From Pantoea agglomerans (GTDB taxonomy: Bacteria; Pseudomonadota; Gammaproteobacteria; Enterobacterales; Enterobacteriaceae), in the NCBI RefSeq assembly GCF_020149765.1, contig NZ_CP083809.1:3472001-3536000 (forward strand): DNA of 64,000 nucleotides, in the 5' to 3' direction. A model generated the notes under the pieces. The model had not been told where the DNA came from, ran no database searches, and saw only the letters and a program-made list of their open reading frames with translations. This document shows, one piece after another, positions 57,438-64,000 of the stretch; positions within the stretch are counted from its first letter, which is position 1, and each line of letters opens with the position of its first letter. A program made the position numbers and the translations under genes.

Positions 57438-58220
57438 CCCGCGCTCGACGTAGCGCATATCGTTAACAGACTCAATCACGAACCTGCCGCTGTCGGTGTA
57501 GCGCAGCAGGGAGACGCTGGCGTTTTTTAGCGGCTGATTTGATCCTTTATCGCCCAGCGCCTGTAGCAGCGACGAAATAGCCAGACCGTGGCTGACCACA
57601 AGCACGTTGCCGCCGCCCTGCTGCTGAGCCTGTCGCGCTATGTCAGTCATGCTCTCCACCATACGTTTTGCTACCTGCTGAGCGCTTTCCGCCTGCACGG
57701 TTGACTTCATCCCCTCCAGCGCCGGCGAGCCTGACGCTTCCGCCCGTTTAATCGCATCGATGATGCCAGCAATATCGATCTTACCGGCGCTGTACGCCTC
57801 CATCAGCGCGGCGTCCGAGCTATAGCCCGCCTGATGCGCTGCGGCCGTAATCATGTTTTTATTCAGGTCCCCCTCGTACAGGCCAAAGCACACCTCGCGT
57901 AAACCTTTCTTCTCCTGGAGTAGCGGCGGATTTTTCCATGTTTTCATTACCAGCTGCGCCGTCTCTCTCGCCCTGCCCGCGTCGCTGGACCAGGCAGCGA
58001 TAAAGGTAAGCGGCTGCAATCCTCGCCCCAGCTGCTCGGCAACCGCCACGCCAGCGGGCGTCAGCGGCGTATCGGACCATCCCTGCGCGCGCTCCACCGT
58101 ATTGAACATCGTCTTGCCATGACGCGTCACATAGAGCATCACATCGGCTGCCCAGGCGCTGCTGATAGTGCCGCCCAACAACAGCGCGATAGCAAAGAGG
58201 GTCTTAAGCACGATTTTCAT
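57432..58220 (-). CDS. Secreted histidine phosphatase-family protein
   Basis: A 262-residue exported protein of the histidine phosphatase (phosphoglycerate mutase-like) superfamily. The signal peptide ([23 protein letters not shown]) is followed by the catalytic TRHGKTMFN, the RARETAQL arginine site, and the second histidine in [14 protein letters not shown]. It likely removes phosphate from a periplasmic substrate, unknown. The ATG at 58220 has AAGGAG upstream and starts the signal peptide; the ORF start at 58265 does not. Confidence 0.88.
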   Translation of the reverse strand: MKIVLKTLFAIALLLGGTISSAWAADVMLYVTRHGKTMFNTVERAQGWSDTPLTPAGVAVAEQLGRGLQPLTFIAAWSSDAGRARETAQLVMKTWKNPPLLQEKKGLREVCFGLYEGDLNKNMITAAAHQAGYSSDAALMEAYSAGKIDIAGIIDAIKRAEASGSPALEGMKSTVQAESAQQVAKRMVESMTDIARQAQQQGGGNVLVVSHGLAISSLLQALGDKGSNQPLKNASVSLLRYTDSGRFVIESVNDMRYVERGL

Positions 58221-58844
58221 GGTTACTCTCCTTATTAAACATGTTGAATCTCTATTCAGTGGCAATTTCCGTCGACAGACGCTTTGCGCACATATAATTT
58301 TTCTGCGTATTATTAATCGGGTTATCCTTACTGTTTTTATATAACCAGCCAGAATTCAAAAGGTAAAAGCCAGCGCTAATTAAGCGCACTCTGCGCCAGT
58401 TAACATTTATATAGCGTTCGCAATCTCCGCTTCCGCTCGCTGAGTTTCTCGCCCGGCGCAGCAGTATAATCAGCCGTGATCTGCCGTTTATGCTGGTGTG
58501 CAGGACGAGGTTTTACGGCGATCTATAGCGCTGCGCCTTTGTGGCATGGCGTTAACCTGTAAAAAACCCGACTCACGACAGCTTTTAATTAAAGATGTCG
58601 TGAGTCGGGTTTTGCTTGAAAATAACAATCCCGCAGTAATAAGGGGAATATATTTAATTGCCCGGCAGAAGTCAGGGCAATAAATAGCCTTTTGTGAGAG
58701 GCCACACAAAAAAATAACAGGTTAAAAAGCGAGAAATGCCCCTTTACGCAGATAATGTACAGCGCGCGCAATCAAAATAGCCCCTGGCTAAACAGGCGTG
58801 AAAAAATGAAACGGCACCCTGATACCGCGTGCCGTTACAGAGAT
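58221..58844. other. Non-coding stretch with a possible small RNA
   Basis: About 620 bp without a convincing gene. It contains a TATAAT at 58465 and a very strong hairpin at 58563-58613 (listed separately). Small open frames that cross the hairpin on both strands are explained by it. No other structure seen. Confidence 0.5.
58465..58613 (+). ncRNA. Possible small RNA ending in an 18-bp hairpin
   Basis: TATAAT at 58465-58470 could be a -10 element, with a poor -35 (GAGTTT). About 90 bp downstream a perfect 18-bp stem (58563-58580 with 58596-58613, AAAACCCGACTCACGACA and its complement) closes a loop that can itself pair. The 3' side ends in GGGTTTTGCTT, terminator-like. A transcript of about 135 nt would result. 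The hairpin is also terminator-like on the other strand. Promoter weak, so low confidence. Confidence 0.35.
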
Positions 58845-59606
58845 TTACCACGCCGGCACGCCGCTGTGAAAACGCAGCTCCGTATCCGGTTCGCTAATCA
58901 GCTTCGCCTCTGCTTCGCCAATCGCCCGCACGCGCGGCGTGATATCTTTCGGCGAGATCTGCGCTGCCAGGGCTAAATAGTCCTGATAGTGGCGCGCTTC
59001 CGAACGCAGCAGCGAGATATAGAACTTCTCCAGCTCCGCGTCCAGCCAGGGCGCCAGACTGGCAAAGCGCTCGCAGGAGCGCGCCTCGATATAGGCGCCG
59101 CAAATCAGCTTGTCCACCAGCGTATCGGGCTCGTGCGTAGTGATCTCCCGCAGCAGCCCTTTGGCGTAGCGGCTTGAGGTGATCTTTTTATAGGGCAAAC
59201 CGCGCGCCTGCATAATCTCCCACACCTGATAAAAGTGGTGCAGCTCCTCTTTAATCAGCAGCACCATCTTCTCCACCAGATCGTCCGCCCAGGGCAGCTC
59301 ATTGCGCACGATGATGCTTTTGGAGAGGTTTTTATGCGCCTGGATAAACTGGCTGTCGGGGTGCTCGCGGAAAATAAAATCTTCGTAGGGCTTAAGCCAG
59401 GCGAGGATCGCTTCGCCGCTCGGCTTGTCGGCGACATATTTACGGATCAGCCAGGTGGCGGTCTGCGCCGCTTTCAGTTCGCAAACCAGATGGTCGGTCA
59501 GCAGCAGCGTCAGATTTTCCGGTTTGCGCGCCTCGTCAATCCAGGCTTGCGGCGTGCGGCAGAGTAAAAACTGATAGACGGGTTCGAGCAGCGGTGCGTA
59601 GTTCAT
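58845..59606 (-). CDS. miaE: tRNA-(ms2io6A37) hydroxylase MiaE
   Basis: A 253-residue diiron monooxygenase that hydroxylates the isopentenyl group of ms2i6A37 in tRNA. Diiron-ligand segments are HLVCELKAAQTA, LLIKEELHHFYQVWEIM, GAYIEARSCERFASLAPWLD and LLRSEARHYQDYL. It follows rraB in the same direction, with a 57-bp gap, as in E. coli relatives. Confidence 0.95.
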   Translation of the reverse strand: MNYAPLLEPVYQFLLCRTPQAWIDEARKPENLTLLLTDHLVCELKAAQTATWLIRKYVADKPSGEAILAWLKPYEDFIFREHPDSQFIQAHKNLSKSIIVRNELPWADDLVEKMVLLIKEELHHFYQVWEIMQARGLPYKKITSSRYAKGLLREITTHEPDTLVDKLICGAYIEARSCERFASLAPWLDAELEKFYISLLRSEARHYQDYLALAAQISPKDITPRVRAIGEAEAKLISEPDTELRFHSGVPAW

Positions 59607-59663
59607 GTCGGTTCAAAAAGGCAGGATACGGGAAGGCGGAGCGCGCGGCTCCGCCAGGAGAAC

Positions 59664-60092
59664 TCAGTGGCGTACGCCGTTATCTTCGTCGCCGTCGATA
59701 ATGTCGCCGTCTTCGTCGTCATCTTCGTCTTCAGCGTCGGGATCTTCGAAGTAGGTGCCCCAGCCGTCATAATCGACGTTATATTTGCCGACCAGATTCA
59801 CCAGCTGCTCAACCTGCGCGTCAATCAGCTCAGGCTTCAGCGCCGACTCGCTCAGGATATCGACACACATCACCGTGGTGCCATCCTCCAGCTCCAGCTC
59901 TTCCGGCTCGGTCACTTCATAGCCCAGCTTGAACGCATCAACGGCCGCTTTTTCCAGCGAGTCGAAGTTGTTGCAGGAGAGATGATGTTCAATGGTATAG
60001 AGCGCATCCGGATCGCTGCCATCTTCCAGCAGCTCATCAATGATCAGGCGTGTCTCTTCACGCTGCTCTTCCAGCAATGCTTCATATGCCAT
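59664..60092 (-). CDS. rraB: Regulator of RNase E activity B
   Basis: A 142-residue small acidic protein that binds RNase E and changes its activity. It matches RraB from [40 protein letters not shown] through [25 protein letters not shown] and [14 protein letters not shown]. The C-terminal tail is very acidic ([19 protein letters not shown]). It is divergent from argI. Confidence 0.96.
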   Translation of the reverse strand: MAYEALLEEQREETRLIIDELLEDGSDPDALYTIEHHLSCNNFDSLEKAAVDAFKLGYEVTEPEELELEDGTTVMCVDILSESALKPELIDAQVEQLVNLVGKYNVDYDGWGTYFEDPDAEDEDDDEDGDIIDGDEDNGVRH

Positions 60093-60191
60093 GGCGAATT
60101 CCCCTCAGTGTTCGGCAATAAACAAGTATTTTCCCACACTGCCCGGCGCGCCACTACTCAAAACGGAAAGTTTCTTTACGCTGGGGTTGAA

Positions 60192-60230
60192 AATGAATAT
60201 TCATACGTTTAGATTGAATTTTCATTCAAT
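60192..60230. promoter_or_regulatory. Tandem ARG boxes for ArgR
   Basis: Box 2 at 60213-60230 (TGAAT-TTTC-ATTCA core) is a full match to the ARG box consensus. Box 1 at 60192-60209 (TGAAT-ATTC-ATACG) is weaker. The boxes are separated by 3 bp, as in known ArgR operators, and lie just before argI. Arginine repression is therefore expected. Confidence 0.8.
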
Positions 60231-60255
60231 CAGAATGGCTGCACTGGAGCCCGTT

Positions 60256-61263
60256 ATGAGTCACCTTTTTCAACGCCACTTCCTTCGGCTGCTCGATTTT
60301 AGCCCGGCCGATATCACCTCCCTGCTCGACCTCGCCGCTGAATTAAAACGCGCTAAAAAAAACGGTAGCGAAACCCAGCGCCTGAAGGGCAAAAACATCG
60401 CGCTCATCTTCGAAAAAGACTCGACCCGTACCCGATGCTCTTTCGAAGTTGCCGCATACGATCAGGGCGCCAGCGTCACTTACCTCGGCCCGAGCGGCAG
60501 CCAGATCGGCCATAAAGAGTCGATGAAAGATACCGCCCGCGTGCTGGGCCGCATGTATGACGGCATCCAGTACCGCGGCTACGGCCAGGCGCTGGTGGAG
60601 ACGCTGGCGGAATTCGCCGGCGTCCCGGTATGGAACGGCCTCACCACCGAGTTTCACCCGACCCAGCTGCTGGCTGATCTGCTGACCATGCAGGAGCATC
60701 TGCCGGGCAAGGCGCTGCACGAGATGACCCTGGTCTACGTGGGCGACGCACGCAACAATATGGGCAACAGCATGCTGGAAGCGGCGGCGGTGACTGGCCT
60801 GGATCTGCGCCTGGTCGCGCCGAAAGGCTGCTGGCCAGACGCCGACCTGGTCGCCACCTGCCGTCAGGCGGCGCAGAAAACCGGCGGCAGCATTACCCTG
60901 ACTGAGGATATCGCCGAAGGCGTCAAGGGCGCGGACTTTATCTATACTGACGTCTGGGTCTCGATGGGCGAAGCCAAAGCGGTGTGGGAAGAGCGTATCG
61001 CGCTGCTGCGTGGCTACCAGGTGAATCAGGCGATGCTGCAGCTGACCGGCAACCCGCAGGTGAAGTTCCTGCACTGCCTGCCGGCCTTTCATGACGATCA
61101 GACCACGCTGGGCCGCCAGATGGCCGAGCAGTATGGCCTGCACGGCGGGATGGAGGTCAGCGACGAGGTGTTTGAGTCGGAGCACAGCATTGTGTTCGAT
61201 CAGGCGGAAAACCGCATGCATACGATAAAAGCGGTTATGGTTGCGACGCTGAGCCAGGCCTAG
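60256..61263 (+). CDS. argI: Ornithine carbamoyltransferase
   Basis: A 335-residue cytoplasmic enzyme of arginine synthesis (ornithine + carbamoyl phosphate to citrulline). Motifs: carbamoyl phosphate site [10 protein letters not shown] (about residue 55), [13 protein letters not shown], and the ornithine site [15 protein letters not shown]. The ATG at 60256 follows directly after the ARG boxes and gives the usual N-terminus; earlier in-frame ATGs would place the operators inside the gene. Confidence 0.97.
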   Translation: MSHLFQRHFLRLLDFSPADITSLLDLAAELKRAKKNGSETQRLKGKNIALIFEKDSTRTRCSFEVAAYDQGASVTYLGPSGSQIGHKESMKDTARVLGRMYDGIQYRGYGQALVETLAEFAGVPVWNGLTTEFHPTQLLADLLTMQEHLPGKALHEMTLVYVGDARNNMGNSMLEAAAVTGLDLRLVAPKGCWPDADLVATCRQAAQKTGGSITLTEDIAEGVKGADFIYTDVWVSMGEAKAVWEERIALLRGYQVNQAMLQLTGNPQVKFLHCLPAFHDDQTTLGRQMAEQYGLHGGMEVSDEVFESEHSIVFDQAENRMHTIKAVMVATLSQA

Positions 61264-61288
61264 CCCGCCGCTCCGCAAACGTTTTCCC

Positions 61289-61316
61289 TTGATGCAAAAT
61301 GGCGGACGGGTATAAT
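61289..61316 (+). promoter_or_regulatory. pyrLBI promoter
   Basis: TTGATG (61289-61294) and a perfect TATAAT (61311-61316) with a 16-bp spacer, 25 bp before the leader peptide ribosome-binding site and start. Confidence 0.8.
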
Positions 61317-61340
61317 GCGCCCCAATTTGCCGGAGGAAAC

Positions 61341-61442
61341 ATGCAACAGCGCAGCGCAAACATTCACGCGACATCACGCCTGAACGCAGGCGGCGCCCCT
61401 GTTTTTTCCGTCATCAACCCGATCGTAAAAAAAGCCCCTTAA
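61341..61442 (+). CDS. pyrL: pyrBI operon leader peptide
   Basis: A 33-residue leader peptide with a strong ribosome-binding site (CGGAGGAAAC before ATG). Its sequence (MQQRSANIHATSRLNAGG... ending VKKAP) differs from the E. coli leader. It does the same job by position: its stop lies in the attenuator stem, and a U-rich pause stretch (GTTTTTTCC, about 61401) precedes it. High UTP lets the terminator form; low UTP keeps ribosome and polymerase close and allows readthrough (known mechanism for pyrBI, inferred here from structure). Confidence 0.9.
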   Translation: MQQRSANIHATSRLNAGGAPVFSVINPIVKKAP

Positions 61443-61459
61443 GCAGGGGCTTTTTTTTG
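61427..61459 (+). terminator. pyrBI attenuator
   Basis: AAAAAAAGCCCC (61427-61438) and GGGGCTTTTTTTT (61446-61458) form a perfect stem around TTAAGCA, followed by the U-tract. It overlaps the pyrL stop and precedes pyrB by about 30 bp. Confidence 0.92.
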
Positions 61460-61490
61460 TCCGCAATTCGGTAGCGCAGAGAGGCGAACT

Positions 61491-62426
61491 ATGGCTAACC
61501 CGTTATATCGCAAACATATTATTTCCATTAACGATCTCAGCCGCGACGAACTGGAGCTGGTGCTGCACACCGCCGCGCGGCTGAAAGCCAATCCGCAGCC
61601 GGAGCTGCTGAAGCACAAGGTGATCGCCAGCTGCTTCTTTGAAGCCTCAACGCGCACGCGCCTCTCGTTTGAAACGGCGATCCACCGGCTGGGGGCGTCG
61701 GTGGTGGGCTTCGCCGACGGCAGCAACACCTCGCTCGGCAAGAAGGGGGAAACCCTGGCGGATACGATTTCCGTGATCGGCACCTACGTCGACGCTATCG
61801 TGATGCGTCATCCGCAGGAGGGCGCCGCGAGGCTGGCTACGGAATTTTCCGGCGGCGTGCCGATCCTTAACGCCGGAGACGGTGCCAATCAGCACCCGAC
61901 CCAGACGCTGCTGGATCTCTTTACCATCCGTGAAACGCAGAGCCGGCTGGACAACCTGAGCATCGCTATGGTCGGCGACCTGAAATATGGCCGCACGGTG
62001 CACTCCCTGACCCAGGCGCTGGCGAAGTTCAACGGCAACCGCTTCTACTTTATCGCGCCCGACGCGCTGGCGATGCCGGCCTATATCACCGATACGCTGG
62101 ATGAGCGCGGCATCGTCTGGTCGCGCCACGACAGCATCGAAGCGGTGATCCCACACGCCGATATTCTCTATATGACCCGCGTGCAGAAAGAGCGGCTCGA
62201 CCCGTCGGAATATGCCAACGTCAAGGCGCAGTTTATTCTGCGCGCGGCGGATCTGGCTGGCGCGCGCGACAATATGAAAGTGCTGCATCCGCTGCCGCGC
62301 GTTGACGAAATCGCCACCGATGTGGATAAAACGCCTTACGCCTGGTATTTCCAGCAGGCAGGCAACGGCATCTTCGCGCGTCAGGCTCTGCTGGCGCTGG
62401 TACTCAACAGCGAACAGGATCTGTAA
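61491..62426 (+). CDS. pyrB: Aspartate carbamoyltransferase catalytic subunit
   Basis: A 311-residue catalytic chain of aspartate transcarbamoylase, the first committed step of pyrimidine synthesis. Motifs: [14 protein letters not shown] (about residue 50), [18 protein letters not shown], and [16 protein letters not shown]. It forms the holoenzyme with PyrI, encoded 12 bp downstream. Expression is controlled by the attenuator upstream. Confidence 0.98.
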   Translation: MANPLYRKHIISINDLSRDELELVLHTAARLKANPQPELLKHKVIASCFFEASTRTRLSFETAIHRLGASVVGFADGSNTSLGKKGETLADTISVIGTYVDAIVMRHPQEGAARLATEFSGGVPILNAGDGANQHPTQTLLDLFTIRETQSRLDNLSIAMVGDLKYGRTVHSLTQALAKFNGNRFYFIAPDALAMPAYITDTLDERGIVWSRHDSIEAVIPHADILYMTRVQKERLDPSEYANVKAQFILRAADLAGARDNMKVLHPLPRVDEIATDVDKTPYAWYFQQAGNGIFARQALLALVLNSEQDL

Positions 62427-62438
62427 GGAGCAATCGCC

Positions 62439-62903
62439 ATGACTCACGACAACAAACTGCAGGTAGAAGCGATCAAGCGCGGCACGGTTATTGACCATAT
62501 TCCCGCGCAGGTTGGATTTAAGCTGCTGTCGCTGTTTCGGCTTACCGAAACCGACCAGCGCATCACCATCGGCCTTAACCTGCCCTCGGGCGAGCTGGGG
62601 CGCAAAGATCTGATCAAGATCGAAAACACCTTTCTCACCGAGGATCAGATCAACCAGCTGGCGGTCTATGCGCCGCACGCCACCGTCAACCGCATCGACG
62701 ACTATGAAGTCGTGGCAAAAATCGCGCCGACGCTGCCGGATCGCATTGAGCGCGTGCTGACCTGTCCAAACGGCAACTGCATCAGCCGCAGCGAGCCGGT
62801 CTTCTCCAGCTTTGCGGTGAAAAAGCGCGACGCCGAGGTGGTGCTGACCTGCAAATATTGCGAGAAAGCCTTTGCGCACCACGTGGTGCTCGGTCACTGG
62901 TAA
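62439..62903 (+). CDS. pyrI: Aspartate carbamoyltransferase regulatory subunit
   Basis: A 154-residue regulatory chain that binds CTP/ATP and gives allosteric control. The N-terminal nucleotide domain begins [20 protein letters not shown]. The C-terminal zinc site has all four cysteines (CPNGNC and CKYC). Normal length. Confidence 0.98.
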   Translation: MTHDNKLQVEAIKRGTVIDHIPAQVGFKLLSLFRLTETDQRITIGLNLPSGELGRKDLIKIENTFLTEDQINQLAVYAPHATVNRIDDYEVVAKIAPTLPDRIERVLTCPNGNCISRSEPVFSSFAVKKRDAEVVLTCKYCEKAFAHHVVLGHW

Positions 62904-62943
62904 TCGCCCTGCTCGTCCCTATAATGGGGCGATGTTTCTCGCC

Positions 62944-62963
62944 AGCGGCGGCAAGCCGCCGCT
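62944..62963 (+). terminator. Hairpin between pyrI and ridA
   Basis: AGCGGCGGC-AA-GCCGCCGCT palindrome (62944-62963) 40 bp after the pyrI stop. GC-rich, no T-run, so partial termination or mRNA protection rather than a full stop. Confidence 0.45.
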
Positions 62964-62985
62964 GCGTCACTCTTAAGGAGCAAGT

Positions 62986-63372
62986 ATGTCTCGCGAAATC
63001 AGTACGGAAAAAGCGCCAGCGGCGATCGGTCCCTATGTGCAGGGCGTGGATCTGGGCAATATGATCATCACCTCCGGGCAGATCCCGGTCGATCCGGCGA
63101 CCGGTGCGGTGCCGGAGGCGATCGACGCTCAGGCGCGTCAGTCGCTGGAAAACGTCAAAGCGATCGTTGAAGCGGCAGGCCTGCAGGTTGGCGACATCGT
63201 GAAAACCACGGTTTTCGTCAAGGACCTTAACGACTTCGCTACCGTCAACGCCACCTACGAAGCCTTTTTTGCCGAGCATAACGCCAGCTTCCCGGCGCGC
63301 TCCTGCGTGGAAGTGGCGCGTCTGCCGAAAGATGTGAAGATCGAGATCGAAGCGATCGCCCTGCGCCGCTAA
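62986..63372 (+). CDS. ridA: 2-iminobutanoate/2-iminopropanoate deaminase RidA
   Basis: A 128-residue enzyme that hydrolyses reactive enamine/imine intermediates from pyridoxal-phosphate enzymes, protecting the cell. It matches YjgF/RidA closely: STEKAPAAIGPYVQGVDLGNMIITSGQIPVDP, the arginine near FPARSCVEVARLPKDVKIEIEAIA. It has an AAGGAG ribosome-binding site and lies downstream of pyrBI, as in E. coli. Confidence 0.97.
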   Translation: MSREISTEKAPAAIGPYVQGVDLGNMIITSGQIPVDPATGAVPEAIDAQARQSLENVKAIVEAAGLQVGDIVKTTVFVKDLNDFATVNATYEAFFAEHNASFPARSCVEVARLPKDVKIEIEAIALRR

Positions 63373-63382
63373 GGATCTGCTG

Positions 63383-63402
63383 CGCGCTGCGCCCGCAGCG
63401 CG
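63383..63402 (+). terminator. Hairpin after ridA
   Basis: CGCGCTGC-GCCC-GCAGCGCG, perfect 8-bp stem 10 bp after the ridA stop, without a T-run. Probable transcript 3' end of modest strength. Confidence 0.45.
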
Positions 63403-63483
63403 TATCCCCTGTTCCGCCTTCCTGTCGTCAACACCGTCCTCGTTTTTCCTTCTGCCTGGCTTTGCGCCACGCCCCGCGCTTCT

Positions 63484-63497
63484 TTGTTTCAGGTCAA
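63484..63497. promoter_or_regulatory. Possible FNR site upstream of nrdD
   Basis: TTGTT-TCAG-GTCAA matches the FNR half-sites (TTGAT-N4-ATCAA) with one mismatch in each half. The E. coli nrdDG operon is FNR-activated, which makes this plausible, but the match alone is weak. Confidence 0.35.
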
Positions 63498-63523
63498 AAC
63501 ATCGGCGATTAAATTCTCCTGAC

Positions 63524-63571
63524 ATCCATATATAGTGGCTAAAATCTTTCCTGGCACAACATATAGGGGAC
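63524..63571. promoter_or_regulatory. Pair of NrdR boxes
   Basis: Two similar AT-rich motifs, CCATATATAGTGG (core near 63526-63538) and CACAACATATAGGGG (about 63555-63569). They are offset by 31 bp (three helical turns), 13-57 bp before nrdD. This is the usual NrdR operator arrangement for ribonucleotide reductase genes. Confidence 0.65.
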
Positions 63572-63580
63572 GGAAAGAGC

Positions 63581-64000
63581 ATGGCAAAGGTAGTGGTGAA
63601 GCGCGACGGCTGTCGCTCAGAGTTTGACGCAGCGAGAATCGAGGCGGCGGTAGCGGCGGCTGCGCGCGCGGCGCAGGTTGAGGATGCAGACTGGTGTGCG
63701 ACGGTCGCTCAGCGCGTCAGCGAGAAGCTGGCCGACCGCGCCGAAGTGGATATCCGCGATATTCAGTTCGCGGTTGAAGAGACGCTGATGAGCGGCCCCT
63801 ATCCGCAGCTGGCGCGCGCCTATATCGAATATCGTCACGATCGCGACGTGGCGCGCGAACAGCGTGGCAAGCTGCATCACGCCATTCGCGGCCTGGTCGA
63901 TCAGACTAACGCCGCCCTGCTGAACGAAAACGCCAATAAAGACAGCAAGGTAATCCCGACGCAGCGCGATCTGCTGGCGGGGATCGTCGCGAAACACTAC
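63581..64000 (+). CDS. nrdD: Anaerobic ribonucleoside-triphosphate reductase, N-terminal part
   Basis: The first 140 residues of the class III reductase, cut by the window end. The N-terminal ATP-cone is present (VVVKRDGCRSEFDAARIEAAVAAAARAA, then VDIRDIQFAVEETLMSGPYPQLARAYIEYRHDRD). The strongly conserved NENANKDSKVIPTQRDLLAGIVAKHY follows. The enzyme makes dNTPs without oxygen and needs the NrdG activase, not visible here. An NrdR box pair and a possible FNR site lie upstream. Confidence 0.96.
   Translation, partial: MAKVVVKRDGCRSEFDAARIEAAVAAAARAAQVEDADWCATVAQRVSEKLADRAEVDIRDIQFAVEETLMSGPYPQLARAYIEYRHDRDVAREQRGKLHHAIRGLVDQTNAALLNENANKDSKVIPTQRDLLAGIVAKHY

Noticed and set aside
58498..58683. 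61-codon plus-strand frame (and the minus-strand frame across it)
   Set aside because: Both frames run through the 18-bp inverted repeat; no ribosome-binding site; the repeat explains the matching residues on both strands.

Overview
The window is a piece of an enterobacterial chromosome. The evidence is the conserved block lptG-lptF / pepA-holC-valS / yjgM / miaE-rraB / argI / pyrLBI-ridA / nrdD, which follows the Escherichia coli arrangement, together with leuX, yjgR, yjiN, marC and yjjA. A three-subunit membrane gluconate dehydrogenase and the general base composition point to Erwiniaceae (Pantoea, Mixta or Erwinia). That placement is inference; no 16S or other typing gene is present.

Layout, left to right. 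(1) 1-5.6 kb: an HpaI-type aldolase (cut by the window edge), a LacI-family repressor, and a polar amino acid-type ABC transporter plus FAD oxidase operon preceded by two identical 14-bp palindromic operators. (2) 5.6-8.4 kb: an RcnB-like protein, a decayed AT-rich stretch with one small secreted protein, and CDP-diacylglycerol pyrophosphatase. (3) 8.4-23 kb: a LysR-controlled citrate lyase cluster (citCDEFXG) that also holds a PrpF-family isomerase, an MFS transporter, an FAH-family hydrolase, an alpha/beta hydrolase, a full-length AcnB and a DASS transporter. Read together these genes could form a complete route from aconitate (or a related tricarboxylate) through citrate to acetate, oxaloacetate and pyruvate. 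This is the most interesting system in the window. (4) 23-25 kb: an orphan NlpA-family binding protein paired with an isopenicillin-N-synthase-like oxygenase.

(5) 25-28.8 kb: an AT-rich accessory stretch ending at the 3' end of tRNA-Leu (leuX), with unrecognised genes and decayed fragments and no integrase. (6) 29-34.2 kb: a plasmid-type ParR/ParM pair (ParM frameshifted), an NlpC/P60 peptidase, and back-to-back 5'-truncated lafU and lfhA. The last two are the scar of a deleted second (Flag-2) flagellar system, like the one known from E. coli K-12. (7) 34-42 kb: exported proteins, marC, a large inverted-repeat element, and gluconate 2-dehydrogenase. (8) 42-64 kb: core chromosome with a peptide-type binding protein, yjgR, yjiN, an Rpn nuclease, LPS transport permeases, pepA-holC-valS, an inserted ChpB-type toxin-antitoxin pair, a frameshifted membrane gene, yjgM, a secreted histidine phosphatase, miaE, rraB, argI with ARG boxes, pyrL/attenuator/pyrBI, ridA, and the start of nrdD with a NrdR box pair.

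Both frameshifts (parM and the membrane gene near 56.7 kb) fit a single extra base in a homopolymer, so assembly error must be excluded before calling them pseudogenes.
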